Notes: generated from the letters alone by a model not told the origin. DNA of 64,000 bases from Ilumatobacteraceae bacterium (GCA_025463305.1 JAOBWK010000088.1:21696-85695); one strand, 5' to 3'; positions 33,515-42,632 are shown, numbered from the stretch's first letter. Numbers and translations: made by a program.

Positions 33515-34699
33515 TCAGACGTTGTCGAACGCCGCGGCGACGGCGGCGAGCATGCGTGCCGAGCAGCCGGCCATGTTCACCGGCGGTGCGATGTCGTCGA
33601 TGATGCGCTGCGCGATGGCGTGGAAGACCGCGGCCGCCGGGCCGCCGTTGGTGGTGGAGGCCACCGGGATGCCGGCGTCGCCACCTGCGCCGACCGACGG
33701 CTCGAGCGGGACCTGGCCGAGCAGCGGCACGCCGATCTCGTCGGCGAGCGCCTGCCCGCCGCCGACGCCGAACAGCGGGTAGCTCTCGCCGTGGTCGCAC
33801 GTGAACGAGCTCATGTTCTCGATGACGCCAGCGACGCGCAGGAAGCTGCGCCGGGCCATGTCGGCCGCGCGAGCCGCCACCTTCTGGGCCGCGAGGGCGG
33901 GCGTGGTGACGATGATGAGGTCGGTGCGCGGCAGCATCCGCGCCAGGCCCATCTGCACGTCGCCGGTGCCGGGCGGCATGTCGATGAGGAGGTAGTCCAT
34001 CTCGCCCCAGGCGACGTCGCGCAGGAACTGCTCGACCGCCTTGGTGAGCATCAGCCCTCGCCACATCAGCGCGGTGTCCTCGTCGACGAGGAACCCGGTG
34101 CTGACGACCTTCAGCGTGCCGGCGCCGACGCGCAGGGTGTTGGGGATGATCTTCGGCTTGTCGGAGCCCTCCACCGGGACGGCTTCGAGCCGATCGGTGA
34201 TGCCGAGCAGGCGCGGCACGGAGAAGCCCCAGATGTCGGCGTCGAGCACGCCGACGGTGAAGCCCTGCGACGCCAGCGCGGTGGCGAGGTTGACGGTGAC
34301 GCTGCTCTTGCCGACGCCGCCCTTCCCGCTGGCGATGGCCAGGATGCGCGTGGACTGCGGCACCTCGGTGTCGGCCGCGTTCTCGCGAGCCGACCAACGC
34401 GCCTTCGACATGACCTCGCTGCGTTCGTCGCTGGTCATCTCGCCCCACTCGATGTGCACCTTTCGCACGTCGGGGTGGAGGGCGATGCGGGTCTCGATGT
34501 CCTTCTTGATCTGGCCGCGCAGGGGACAGCCGCCGATGGTGAGCTTGACCCAGACGGTGACGTCGACGCCGCCCGTGGAGTCCGGCGGGGAGATCACGAC
34601 ATCGGGCACCATCCCGAGGGTGACCACGTCGGAACCCAGTTCGGGGTCGATGACCGCGCGCAACAGGCCGAAGATGTCGTCGCGCGAAGGTCCGCTCAT
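33515..34699 (-). CDS. mrp: Mrp/NBP35 family iron-sulfur carrier ATPase
   Basis: 394 residues from ATG 34699; longer open readings are rejected because they would run through the HesB-type gene. The N-terminal 90 residues are a MIP18/DUF59 domain (AVIDPELGSDVVTLGMV). Then a deviant Walker A, SGKGGVGKSSVTVNLA, followed by DADIWGFSVPRLLG and LIDMPPGTGDVQ. The CxxC of many family members is not evident; single cysteines (FTCDHG, AGCSAR) remain. It carries Fe-S clusters to apoproteins and is divergent from a HesB-type Fe-S protein, a fitting pair. Confidence 0.9.
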   Translation of the reverse strand: MSGPSRDDIFGLLRAVIDPELGSDVVTLGMVPDVVISPPDSTGGVDVTVWVKLTIGGCPLRGQIKKDIETRIALHPDVRKVHIEWGEMTSDERSEVMSKARWSARENAADTEVPQSTRILAIASGKGGVGKSSVTVNLATALASQGFTVGVLDADIWGFSVPRLLGITDRLEAVPVEGSDKPKIIPNTLRVGAGTLKVVSTGFLVDEDTALMWRGLMLTKAVEQFLRDVAWGEMDYLLIDMPPGTGDVQMGLARMLPRTDLIIVTTPALAAQKVAARAADMARRSFLRVAGVIENMSSFTCDHGESYPLFGVGGGQALADEIGVPLLGQVPLEPSVGAGGDAGIPVASTTNGGPAAAVFHAIAQRIIDDIAPPVNMAGCSARMLAAVAAAFDNV

Positions 34700-34802
34700 G
34701 AGGAATTTTACCTGTGGGGGATCGGTTATCGTCGGCGCACCCGACTGTGGACCAGAGCGGGTACAGTTTGCGTTGTAACCGTATCTCCGATGGAGGATCA
34801 CC

Positions 34803-35126
34803 ATGATCACGTTGACAGACACCGCCGCCAGCAAGGTCAAGGAGCTCCTGGCCGCTGAAGGTGCCACGGACCTCGCGCTGCGCGTCGCCGTCCGCCCCGG
34901 TGGCTGCAGCGGCTTCTCCTACGAGATGTTCTTCGACGGCGACATCGCCGCCGACGACGAGCAGGCCGAGTTCGGCGAAGGCGTCCGCGTGCTCGTGGAC
35001 CCCGCCTCGGCCCAGCTGCTCGAGGGTGCCTCGCTCGACTACAAGGACGGCCTCAACCAGGCCGGCTTCAACATCACCAACCCGAACGCCACCCGCAGCT
35101 GCGGCTGCGGTCAGAGCTTCAGCTGA
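34803..35126 (+). CDS. HesB/IscA-type iron-sulfur assembly protein
   Basis: 107 residues from ATG 34803, behind GGAGGA. The three cluster Cys are present: GGCSGFSYEM and the C-terminal RSCGCGQSF. It inserts or carries [4Fe-4S] clusters; ErpA or IscA type cannot be separated with certainty. Divergent from mrp. The 103-base gap holds both promoters. Confidence 0.93.
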   Translation: MITLTDTAASKVKELLAAEGATDLALRVAVRPGGCSGFSYEMFFDGDIAADDEQAEFGEGVRVLVDPASAQLLEGASLDYKDGLNQAGFNITNPNATRSCGCGQSFS

Positions 35127-35128
35127 TC

Positions 35129-35151
35129 CCGGGCGGGTCCTGCCCGCCCGG
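35129..35151 (+). terminator. hairpin terminator after the HesB-type gene
   Basis: Arms CCGGGCGGG (35129-35137) and CCCGCCCGG (35143-35151), loop 5 bases, starting 3 bases after the stop codon. No T-tract directly follows. Confidence 0.65.
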
Positions 35152-35159
35152 TGCACTCA

Positions 35160-35202
35160 CTGGTTGCAGATCCGCCGCACGTCGCGGCCGATCTGCAGCC
35201 AG
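35160..35202. terminator. long stem-loop between convergent genes
   Basis: CTGGTTGCAGATC (35160-35172) pairs with GATCTGCAGCCAG (35190-35202) with one G-T position. Beyond a C-C mismatch, GCCGC/GCGGC closes an ACGTC loop. On the plus strand TCTGCGTTTT follows. It can end either transcript, and the 85 bases between it and the stop of the minus-strand lipoprotein gene hold nothing else recognisable. Confidence 0.55.
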
Positions 35203-35287
35203 TCTGCGTTTTCAGTCCAGGAGGACCCGTCGCGGTGACATAAACGGGCTGAGCGGTCTGCGCCGGGCGGCTGGGGTGATCCGGGGC

Positions 35288-36142
35288 TCAGGCGACGAGG
35301 GCGTTGAGGGCTTCGTCGAGCTCGCTCTGATCCCAGGCGCCATCGAAGCGGGTGACGATCTTGCCGCTCTTGTCGGCGAGCCAGAGGTCGGGCTCGCCGG
35401 TCAGCTTGTAGGCGTCGACGGCCGGGGTGGTGACGGTGGCCGTGTCGTCGGTGTACACCTCGGCGTGGATCGGCACGACCTTGTCGCCGAGCCGCTTGGC
35501 GCTGGTCATCAAGAACTCGAGGCCGGGGCCGCACGTGCCGAACTGGCAGTGCGCCGGCGTGCCGATGAGGTACGCGACGGGCTTGCCGGTGGCGAGCGCC
35601 TGGGTGAGCGTCATCGAGTGGAACGGGCACGGGCCGCCGGTGAGCCGGGTGCAGATCGGGTTCACGCCGCCGGTGTTGGCCGTGGTGGGCGTGTCGAACG
35701 GCGGCAGCTGCTGGCCGGGGTACGGGATCGGCACGGTGGACGGATCGTTCACGCTGATCGCGGTGCCGTGCGGATCGCCGCCGTCGAGGATGATCGTGTA
35801 CTGCCCGACGGTGGTGAGCGTGGGATGGAAGTCCCAGTAGACGATGCCCTCGTTGACCCGGCGCTGCTTGGCGGAGATGCTCGGGACGACCACCTTGTTG
35901 TTCGCGTCGACGATCTTCGCGGTGAGGGTCTTCGGCCCGGTGGACAGCACGGTGCTCGACGTGCCGAGCGAGAACGGCATCCGACTGGTGCCGGGGATGA
36001 CCATCTCCAGCGCGAAGCGGGCGACGAGCGTGTTGTCCTTCGTCACCCCACTGCTCGACGAGCCACCCTTGCTGCTGCCGCACGCGGCCAGGGCGAGCGC
36101 CCCTGAGGCGAGGAGGAAGCTACGGCGGTCGAACGGCGTCAC
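35288..36142 (-). CDS. Tat-type lipoprotein with thioredoxin-like domain
   Basis: 284 residues from GTG 36142. The N-terminus FDRRSFLLASGALALAAC combines a twin-arginine motif with a lipobox (LAAC). The first half is a beta-sandwich-like region; the second half looks thioredoxin-like, with PAHCQFGTCGPGLEFLM (a C-x5-C pair in place of CxxC) and a strand LWLADKSGKIVTRFDG. A role in extracytoplasmic redox or copper delivery (Sco-like) is possible; the Sco motif CxxxC is not exact. Confidence 0.7.
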   Translation of the reverse strand: MTPFDRRSFLLASGALALAACGSSKGGSSSSGVTKDNTLVARFALEMVIPGTSRMPFSLGTSSTVLSTGPKTLTAKIVDANNKVVVPSISAKQRRVNEGIVYWDFHPTLTTVGQYTIILDGGDPHGTAISVNDPSTVPIPYPGQQLPPFDTPTTANTGGVNPICTRLTGGPCPFHSMTLTQALATGKPVAYLIGTPAHCQFGTCGPGLEFLMTSAKRLGDKVVPIHAEVYTDDTATVTTPAVDAYKLTGEPDLWLADKSGKIVTRFDGAWDQSELDEALNALVA

Positions 36143-36203
36143 ACCCGCACGATATCTTCGTCGGCCGTCCCGGGGTCCGCGGGCGCGCCCTACGATGTCG
36201 CCC

Positions 36204-36566
36204 ATGAGCACGCCTCCGAAAGCCATCGGTCCCTACACACCCGCCGTCCGCGCCGGCGACTGGATCATCGTGTCCGGCCAGCTCGGTGCCGTCGACGGTG
36301 TGCTCGTCGAGGGCGGCGTCGGCCCGCAGACCACGCAGGCCGTCGTCAACCTGAAGGCCCAGCTGGCGTCGATGGGCGCCACCATCGAAGACGTCGCCAA
36401 GACGATGTGCTTCCTCACCGACATGGACACGTTCGCGACGTTCAACGAGGCCTACGTCGCGGGCTTCGGCGATCACCGTCCGGCGCGCAGCACCGTCGCC
36501 GTCGTCGCCGTGCCGATGGCCGGAGCCGGCGTCGAGATCGAGGCCTGGGCCTACAAGCCGCAATGA
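36204..36566 (+). CDS. RidA family enamine/imine deaminase
   Basis: 120 residues. Landmarks AIGPYTPAVRAGDWIIVSGQLG, LASMGATIEDVAKTMCFLTDM and HRPARSTVAVVAVPMAGAGVEIE, including the Arg (in RPARST) and the terminal Glu that form the active site. RidA removes reactive enamines made by PLP enzymes. Its stop overlaps the tag start (ATGA). Confidence 0.93.
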   Translation: MSTPPKAIGPYTPAVRAGDWIIVSGQLGAVDGVLVEGGVGPQTTQAVVNLKAQLASMGATIEDVAKTMCFLTDMDTFATFNEAYVAGFGDHRPARSTVAVVAVPMAGAGVEIEAWAYKPQ

Positions 36567-37147
36567 CCACGATGCCCGTGGCGGTCGCCGATGATCGCAC
36601 TCGATGCGCTTGGGCGGGCAACGAGGTCGAGATGCGCGACTACCACGACACGGTGTGGGGCACGCCACAGCGCGACGACCGCACCCTGTTCGAGTTCCTC
36701 ACGCTCGAGGGCGCGCAGGCGGGTCTCAGCTGGCGCACGATCCTGCTCCGCAAGGACGGCTACCGCGAGGTGTTCGACGGCTTCGACGTCGCCAAGATCG
36801 CCGCGTACACCGACGCCGATGTGGCGCGCTGCCTCGGCGACGCGCGGATCATCCGCAACCGGGCCAAGGTGGAGAGCACCATCGGCAACGCCCAGGCGTG
36901 GCTCGCGCTGGACGATCCGGTGGACTACCTGTGGAGCTTCGTCGACGGTGCGCCGATCGATCACCGGCGTGGCGCAGACAACCCGGTGCCGGCCTCCGAC
37001 GCGATCAGCGACCGGATGAGCAAGCAGCTCAAGAAGCTCGGCTTCCGGTTCGTCGGCACCACCATCTGTTACGCGTACATGCAGGCGTGCGGTCTGGTCA
37101 ACGACCACGACGTCACGTGCTTCCGCCACGACGAGTGCAACGGCTGA
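36563..37147 (+). CDS. tag: DNA-3-methyladenine glycosylase I
   Basis: 194 residues from ATG 36563. TRCAWAG provides the N-terminal zinc Cys; the aromatic pocket is in YHDTVWGTP and EGAQAGLSWRTILLRKDGYREVF. The C-terminal zinc ligands are in CGLVNDHDVTCFRHDEC. It excises 3-methyladenine from alkylated DNA and is coupled to the RidA gene. Confidence 0.94.
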   Translation: MTTMPVAVADDRTRCAWAGNEVEMRDYHDTVWGTPQRDDRTLFEFLTLEGAQAGLSWRTILLRKDGYREVFDGFDVAKIAAYTDADVARCLGDARIIRNRAKVESTIGNAQAWLALDDPVDYLWSFVDGAPIDHRRGADNPVPASDAISDRMSKQLKKLGFRFVGTTICYAYMQACGLVNDHDVTCFRHDECNG

Positions 37148-37168
37148 GGCTCGCTCACGCCGCGTTGC

Positions 37169-37798
37169 TCATGCTTCGTCGGTGTGCCGGCTGAGCGCGA
37201 AGTACAACCCGATCGCGGCGTAGATCGCCAGCGCGCCGATGGGTGCGATGGCCGCGACGCCCGTGCCGATGAGGTACACGATCGGCCCGACGGAGGAGCG
37301 CGCCCGGGCCACGCGCGCCCGAGCGAGTGACGTGTTCGGCGCGAGCAGCTCGGGATGGCGCACGAGGTGGTCCCAGAGCAGCGCGAACCCGAGGCCGACG
37401 AACACCATCGTGATCCCGTAGGCCACGGCGGCGCTGCGCGCGTTCGTGCCGTCGCGCATGTACCGGGCGAGCACCGCGGTCGGGAACGGCAGGAACGACA
37501 CCGTGCCGAGCAGGTACAGGTTGCGGTAGAAGATCGAGCGGTCCGTACCGCTGATCCGCTCGAACAGCGCGTGGTGGTTGACCCACATGATGCCGATCGT
37601 GGCGAAGCTCACCGCGTACGCGGCGTACGAGGGCCACAGGTGCAGCATCGCCCGGGCCAGACCGTGGCCGTGCTCGACCTCGGGCACCTTGACCTCGAGG
37701 ACGAGCAGCGTGATCGCGATCGCGAACACGCCGTCGCTCAGCGCCTCGATCCGGATCGAGCGCTTCGTCGCGTTGCCGGTGTCCGCGCCGTCGACCAT
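37169..37798 (-). CDS. TMEM175/DUF1211-type potassium channel-like protein
   Basis: 209 residues, six hydrophobic segments. The signature RIEALSDGVFAIAITLLVLEV in the first helix (FSDG-type motif, here LSDG) is typical of bacterial TMEM175, a tetrameric K+-leak channel. The middle segment IGIMWVNHHALFERI carries the second family motif. It is convergent with tag. Confidence 0.85.
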   Translation of the reverse strand: MVDGADTGNATKRSIRIEALSDGVFAIAITLLVLEVKVPEVEHGHGLARAMLHLWPSYAAYAVSFATIGIMWVNHHALFERISGTDRSIFYRNLYLLGTVSFLPFPTAVLARYMRDGTNARSAAVAYGITMVFVGLGFALLWDHLVRHPELLAPNTSLARARVARARSSVGPIVYLIGTGVAAIAPIGALAIYAAIGLYFALSRHTDEA

Positions 37799-37845
37799 CG
37801 GCTGAGGTTACGCCGAACTCGGCGGGCTGGGTTAGGCTCGCTGCC

Positions 37846-38001
37846 GTGCCCGGTGCCATCGCGATCGTCGTCATCCTGCTGCTGCTGCCCGTCGTCGTGT
37901 GCATCTCGTTCTCGATCATCGCCGCCGTCTTCGGCCAGCTCCTGTACAAGGACGGCGAAGCCCGCAACGAGGGCAGCGAGCTCGTCGACCTCAACGTCTA
38001 G
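37846..38001 (+). CDS. 51-residue single-helix membrane protein
   Basis: GTG 37846 to TAG 38001. One hydrophobic stretch (IAIVVILLLLPVVVCISFSI and beyond) and a charged tail (GEARNEGSELVDLNV). Its TAG overlaps the next GTG (TAGTG), so it is coupled to the decarboxylase. No family recognised. Confidence 0.55.
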   Translation: MPGAIAIVVILLLLPVVVCISFSIIAAVFGQLLYKDGEARNEGSELVDLNV

Positions 38002-39374
38002 TGCACGAGCACGATGCCGAGATCGAGGCTCTGACCGAGGCGATCGTCGGCTACGCGGTCGAGCGCGTCCGCCTCGATCCGCCGCCGCTCGATCGCTCCC
38101 GTTCGTACGCGGATCTGTACGCAGCGGCCGGTGAGACGATCACGCCCGACGGCCTCGGTGGGCTGCGTGCGCTCGAGGTGTTCACCGACGTGCTCGCGCC
38201 GGCCACCATCAGCGTCGACCACACCAAGTTCTTGTCGTTCGTGCCCGCCGCGCCGACCGAGGCCGCGGTGCTGTTCGACCTCGTCGTCGGGGCCAGCAGC
38301 ATCTACGCCGGATCGTGGATGGAGGGATCCGGCGCGGTGTTCGCGGAGAACCAGGCGCTGCGCTGGCTCGCCGATCTCGCGGGCCTGCCCGACACCGCCG
38401 GCGGCGTGTTCGTCAGCGGTGGCACGGGCGGCAACCTCAGCGCGCTGATCGCGGCCCGGTTCGACTGGCGGCGCCGCACGGACGGCCGCAACGACCGGGT
38501 GCGTGGCCTGATCATCGCCTCCACCGGCTCGCACTCGTCGATCGCCTCGGCCGCGCGAGCGATGGACGCCGACATCGTCAAGGTGCCTGCCGACGACCGC
38601 GGGCGGCTGCACGGCGATGCGTTGCGGGCCACCGTCGACGCCCTCGATCCCGAGGACCGGGCGCGGATCTTCGCCGTCGTCGCCACGGCCGGCACCACGA
38701 ACGCCGGTGTCATCGACGACCTCGACGGCGCGGGTCGGATCGCCGCCGAGCTCGGCGTGTGGTTCCACGTCGACGGCGCGTACGGCGCGGCCGCGCTGTG
38801 CTCGCCGGCCGTGCGCCCGAAGTTCGCCGGCATCGAGCGCTGCGACAGCTTCATCGTCGATCCGCACAAGTGGCTGTTCGCGCCGTTCGACTGCTGCGCG
38901 CTCGTCTACCGCAACCCGGAGATCGGTCGGGCTGCGCACACCCAGCACGCCGAATACCTCGACGTGCTCCACGGCGACTCGCCGGCGCACGAGTGGAACC
39001 CGAGCGACTACGCCCACCACCTCAGCCGTCGGGCCCGCGGGCTGCCGTTCTGGTTCAGTCTCGCCACTTACGGCACCGACGAGTACGCGACGTCGGTCGA
39101 CATCACCCTCGCCGTCACGCACGGCACCGCCGATCTGATCCGCGCCGCGGAGCACCTCGAGCTGCTGATGGAGCCGGAGCTGTCGATCCTGCTGTTCCGC
39201 CGGATCGGTTGGGGACCGGCCGAGTACGAGGCGTGGAGCGATGCCGCGCTGCTCGCCGGCGACGCCTTCGTGGTGCCCACCGCGTGGAACGGTGAGACGG
39301 TCCTGCGTTTCTGCTTCGTGAACCCTTTGACAACGGTTGCTCAAGCGGGTGAAATCCTCGACTCGCTGATGTGA
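38001..39374 (+). CDS. group II PLP-dependent amino acid decarboxylase
   Basis: 457 residues from GTG 38001. The fold-type I PLP site is complete: FVSGGTGGNLSALIAAR (phosphate loop), TAGTTNAGVIDDLDG, WFHVDGAYGAA (Asp for pyridine N) and the Schiff-base Lys in FIVDPHKWLFAPFDCC. The sequence groups with aromatic-L-amino-acid, glutamate and diaminobutyrate decarboxylases; the substrate cannot be set. The 51-residue membrane protein upstream is coupled to it. Confidence 0.85.
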   Translation: MHEHDAEIEALTEAIVGYAVERVRLDPPPLDRSRSYADLYAAAGETITPDGLGGLRALEVFTDVLAPATISVDHTKFLSFVPAAPTEAAVLFDLVVGASSIYAGSWMEGSGAVFAENQALRWLADLAGLPDTAGGVFVSGGTGGNLSALIAARFDWRRRTDGRNDRVRGLIIASTGSHSSIASAARAMDADIVKVPADDRGRLHGDALRATVDALDPEDRARIFAVVATAGTTNAGVIDDLDGAGRIAAELGVWFHVDGAYGAAALCSPAVRPKFAGIERCDSFIVDPHKWLFAPFDCCALVYRNPEIGRAAHTQHAEYLDVLHGDSPAHEWNPSDYAHHLSRRARGLPFWFSLATYGTDEYATSVDITLAVTHGTADLIRAAEHLELLMEPELSILLFRRIGWGPAEYEAWSDAALLAGDAFVVPTAWNGETVLRFCFVNPLTTVAQAGEILDSLM

Positions 39375-39384
39375 GAATCGGCGG

Positions 39385-40773
39385 ATGGCAAATCCTGCTG
39401 CCCCCGGCGCCGACCTGCTGATCCGCAACGCTCGCCTCATCGCGACGGTCGACGTGGATCGGCGCGAGCTCGCCGGCGGCTGGGTGGCCATCACCGACGG
39501 GCTGGTCAGCGGCGTCGGCAGCTCCACCGAGGTGCCGCCGGACGCCACCGAGGTGATCGACGCCACCGACTGCCTGGTCACGCCGGGGCTGGTCAACAGC
39601 CATCACCACATGTTCCAGAACCTCACCCGGGCCTATCCGCCGATGACGAAGGCGCCGCTGTTCGGCTGGCTGCAGAGCCTGTATCCGCTGTGGTCGGCCA
39701 TCGACGAGGAGGCCGTGTTCACCTCCGCGTGGGTGGGCCTGGCCGAGCTGGCGCTCAACGGGTGCACGACATCCACCGATCACCTCTACCTCCATCCGCG
39801 CGGCGCGGGCGATCTGCTCAGCGCCGAGATCGCGGCGGCGGTGGACCTCGGCATCCGCTTCCATCCGACCCGCGGCTCGATGTCGCTGTCGGAGAAGGAC
39901 GGCGGCCTGCCGCCCGACAGCGTGGTGCAGGACGACGACGAGATCCTCGCCCAGAGCGAGGCAGCGGTGCTCCGCCACCACGATCGGTCGCACGGCGCGA
40001 TGGTGCGCATCGCGCTCGCGCCGTGCTCGCCGTTCACCGTCACCGAGGACCTGATGGTGCGCTCGGCCGAGCTCGCCGAGCGGCTCGATGTCCGCCTCCA
40101 CACCCACTTCGCGGAGAACAGCGAAGACGACGACTTCGCCGTCGCCACCTACGGCTGCCGGCCCACCGAGTACCTCGAGCGCACGGGCTGGTGCAGCGAC
40201 CGCACGTGGGTGGCCCACTGCGTGATGCCGAACCACGACGAGGTGCATCGCCTCGGTGCTGCCGGCGTCGGCGCTGCGCACTGCCCGAGCAGCAACCTGA
40301 TCCTCGCATCCGGACTCGCTCCGGTGGTCGACATGCGCGCTGCAGGGATGCACGTCGGGCTCGGTGTCGACGGCTCGTCGTCGGCCGACTCGGCGTCGCT
40401 GTGGCTCGAGGCCCGCCAGGCGATGCTGCTCGCCAAGCTGCGCAACGGTGCGGCCTCGGCCGACGCGCGGATGGCGCTGGAGATCGCCACCATCGGCGGT
40501 GCCGGCTGCCTCGGCCGGGTCGGCGAGATCGGCACGCTCACGGTCGGCGCGGTCGGCGACGTCGCGATCTGGTCGCTCACCGGCCCGACGTACGCGGGCG
40601 CGATCGCCGACCCCATCGAGGCGTGGTTGCGATGTGGTCCCACGGTCGCGCGCGACACCATCGTCCGCGGCCGGTTCCTGGTGCGGGATCGGCAGCTGCA
40701 GCACGGCGATCTCGATGAGCGCCTCGCCGATCACCATCGGATCTCGAGCCGGATCCAGCGGATCGACGTCTAG
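39385..40773 (+). CDS. 8-oxoguanine deaminase-like amidohydrolase
   Basis: 462 residues. Metal ligands are visible: NSHHHMFQNLTR (HxH), RLHTHFAEN, TWVAHCVM and GLGVDGSSSADS (Asp). The block RGSMSLSEKDGGLPPDSVVQ is characteristic of 8-oxoguanine deaminases and their triazine-hydrolase relatives. The probable reaction is 8-oxoguanine to urate with release of ammonia. It follows the decarboxylase by 10 bases. Confidence 0.82.
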   Translation: MANPAAPGADLLIRNARLIATVDVDRRELAGGWVAITDGLVSGVGSSTEVPPDATEVIDATDCLVTPGLVNSHHHMFQNLTRAYPPMTKAPLFGWLQSLYPLWSAIDEEAVFTSAWVGLAELALNGCTTSTDHLYLHPRGAGDLLSAEIAAAVDLGIRFHPTRGSMSLSEKDGGLPPDSVVQDDDEILAQSEAAVLRHHDRSHGAMVRIALAPCSPFTVTEDLMVRSAELAERLDVRLHTHFAENSEDDDFAVATYGCRPTEYLERTGWCSDRTWVAHCVMPNHDEVHRLGAAGVGAAHCPSSNLILASGLAPVVDMRAAGMHVGLGVDGSSSADSASLWLEARQAMLLAKLRNGAASADARMALEIATIGGAGCLGRVGEIGTLTVGAVGDVAIWSLTGPTYAGAIADPIEAWLRCGPTVARDTIVRGRFLVRDRQLQHGDLDERLADHHRISSRIQRIDV

Positions 40774-40870
40774 GGAGTCGAGCAGCGTGGAACGGCCGGA
40801 CATGCACTCCAGGACATGGGTCACGGCCGTCCGCGCGCACTCCGACGTCTCGTTGTTCCAGACTGATCCG

Positions 40871-41575
40871 ATGTTGATCGATCGGCGCACCCTGCTCTTC
40901 GGTGGTGTCGCATCCCTCGTCGTGGCCTGCTCCTCGGGATCGAAGCAGGGCGGCTCGGCGGGCACCGTGCCCGTCGGCCCCGTCACCTCGGCCAACATCG
41001 ACCCGCCGTCGCCACCCAACCCGGCAGCGAGCAAGGTGCCCGCGTCGATCGCGATGGTGGGCGACAGCATCACGGCGCTGTCGAAGACCACCATCCAGGC
41101 CGTGATGACCGAGATCGGGTTCCAGACGATCACGATCAACGCCGAGCCGAGCCGGCGGATCGAATCCGGCAAGCAGAAGCCGACGCCCGGTTTGAACATC
41201 GTCAAGTTCATCGAGGCGTCCAAGCCGGCGCCGGACATGTGGGTGATCGCGCTCGGTACGAACGACGCCGGTCAGTACTCGAACGACGCCGACTACCAGG
41301 CGCTGATCGATGACGTGCTCGCGGTGATCCCGAAGAAGGCGCCGCTGGTGTGGATCAGCACGTATCGCCATGATCAGGTCCCGGCGTGCCAGCACTTCAA
41401 CCTGCTCGTGCGTGCGTCGTTGCTCCAGCGCGGCAATGCCGCGATGGGCGAGTGGTTCGATCAGGTCACCAAGAACTCGAGCATCCTCACCCACGACGGC
41501 GTGCACCCGAACGCGAAGGGCATCCTCGTGTTCGCCGACACGGTGCGCTCGGCCATCGCCACCGTGCTGGCCTGA
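40871..41575 (+). CDS. SGNH-hydrolase-like lipoprotein
   Basis: 234 residues from ATG 40871; ATG 40802 is in frame but would place the RR motif and lipobox too far inside. DRRTLLFGGVASLVVACSS is a Tat-like lipoprotein signal. SGNH blocks: MVGDSITAL (Ser), ALGTNDAG (Asn) and HDGVHPNAKG (Asp/His). Probably an acyl esterase on the cell surface; a paralogue family member also occurs at 384. Confidence 0.78.
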   Translation: MLIDRRTLLFGGVASLVVACSSGSKQGGSAGTVPVGPVTSANIDPPSPPNPAASKVPASIAMVGDSITALSKTTIQAVMTEIGFQTITINAEPSRRIESGKQKPTPGLNIVKFIEASKPAPDMWVIALGTNDAGQYSNDADYQALIDDVLAVIPKKAPLVWISTYRHDQVPACQHFNLLVRASLLQRGNAAMGEWFDQVTKNSSILTHDGVHPNAKGILVFADTVRSAIATVLA

Positions 41576-41576
41576 G

Positions 41577-41891
41577 TCAGCGGCCGCGGTAGCCGGCGGG
41601 CACCGCTGCGGGCGCGTGCTTCGCAGCCAGCTGCAGCACTTCCTGCGCCGACGGGTTGACCACGCTCACCGAGCCGATCGACACGGTGGGCACGGTCTCG
41701 TTGCCACGAGCGACGCTGCGCACGAACTCCGCAGCCGACGGTTCGTCCCAGATGTTGACCTTGCCGTACGGGACCTCGAGCTTGTCGAGCTGACGGAACA
41801 GGCCGGCGCAGAACCCGCAGCCGGGGCGCCAGTAGACGGTGATGCCGGCCTGGTCGCCGCCCGTCCGGTCGGTGGATGCGGAGTTGCTCAT
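41577..41891 (-). CDS. mycoredoxin-like glutaredoxin
   Basis: 104 residues from ATG 41891. The redox site is WRPGCGFC (residues about 22-29), with cis-Pro in ETVPTVSIG. The CGFC dithiol and size fit mycoredoxin, which reduces mycothiol-mixed disulfides in actinobacteria. It is convergent with the SGNH lipoprotein, 1 base between stops. Confidence 0.85.
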   Translation of the reverse strand: MSNSASTDRTGGDQAGITVYWRPGCGFCAGLFRQLDKLEVPYGKVNIWDEPSAAEFVRSVARGNETVPTVSIGSVSVVNPSAQEVLQLAAKHAPAAVPAGYRGR

Positions 41892-41929
41892 GTGTGCAGT
41901 ATGCCGGTGGACGCGAGGGCGCGGTGCCG

Positions 41930-42151
41930 TCAGCGGATCGACATCACCGCGGCCGCGAGCCCGGCGACCATGAGCGGCAGGTAGCGCGCCGGCACCAGCT
42001 CCCACGACAGTGGGCGGGCAGCGCGTGACAGGGGGCGACGCTCGGCGGCCAGCATGCAGAAGCACGTGAGTCCGGTGATCATCGCGAGGTACGCGATCAC
42101 GAGGGAGAAGCCCACCGCCACAGCCTGCCAGACCGCGTCGGCGGTTGTCAT
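41930..42151 (-). CDS. 73-residue two-helix membrane protein
   Basis: ATG 42151. Two hydrophobic segments (AVAVGFSLVIAYLAMITGL and LPLMVAGLAAAVMSI) separated by a basic loop. Same direction as and 38 bases upstream of the glutaredoxin gene. No family recognised. Confidence 0.5.
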   Translation of the reverse strand: MTTADAVWQAVAVGFSLVIAYLAMITGLTCFCMLAAERRPLSRAARPLSWELVPARYLPLMVAGLAAAVMSIR

Positions 42152-42192
42152 GCCGTGCAGCTGACAGAATCTCGACGAAGTCGCGCGAATGC

Positions 42193-42219
42193 TGTCGAAT
42201 CGGTGTGGCCTCGTTCGTC
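42193..42219 (+). promoter_or_regulatory. ECF42-type sigma promoter
   Basis: TGTCGA (42193-42198), a 17-base spacer and CGTC (42216-42219) match the ECF42 promoter motif as I recall it (TGTCGA at -35, CGA/TC at -10). It is 53 bases upstream of the DGPF gene start and drives the operon that also encodes the sigma factor, implying autoregulation. Confidence 0.6.
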
Positions 42220-42272
42220 GTCTGCCCGAGCCGCTCAGTCCGAGCGAGCCCACCTGACACAAGGGGAAGCCC

Positions 42273-42632
42273 ATGAAGTACATGCTGTTGCTCGCCGATG
42301 ATCCCGAGCTCGCCGCTGCGGCCAACGCACCGGACCAAGGCCAGGCCGTCATGCAGGCCTACTTCGAGTTCACCAACCGCATCGCCGCGTCGGGCGAGCT
42401 CGTCGCCGGCGACGCGCTCCACGGTGTGACGACGGCCAGCACCGTGTGCATCCGCAACGGTGCCACGACCGTGACCGACGGCCCGTTCGCCGAGACCAAG
42501 GAGCAGATCGGTGGCTTCTACGTCGTCGAGGTGCCCAGCCTCGACCGCGCCCTCGAGCTCGCCGCGCAGATCCCGGCTGCCAAGACCGGCAGCGTCGAGG
42601 TGCGGCCGGTGATGGACTTCTCGGCGAGTTGA
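42273..42632 (+). CDS. DGPF (YCII-related) protein
   Basis: 119 residues from ATG 42273, after GGGGAAG. The domain signature is VTDGPFAETKEQIGGFYVVEVPS. DGPF proteins form compact ferredoxin-like dimers of unknown catalytic role and are regularly the target genes of ECF42 sigma factors, as here. The stop overlaps the sigma factor's TTG (TTGA). Confidence 0.9.
   Translation: MKYMLLLADDPELAAAANAPDQGQAVMQAYFEFTNRIAASGELVAGDALHGVTTASTVCIRNGATTVTDGPFAETKEQIGGFYVVEVPSLDRALELAAQIPAAKTGSVEVRPVMDFSAS

Noticed and set aside
32423..34858. An 811-codon plus-strand open frame opposite the MFS and mrp genes
   Set aside because: Composition is Arg/Asp/His-rich with no domain, and the opposite strand carries two clear families. 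It is an antisense shadow.
39115..41238. A 707-codon minus-strand open frame opposite the deaminase
   Set aside because: Antisense to an amidohydrolase with all metal ligands; repetitive charged composition.
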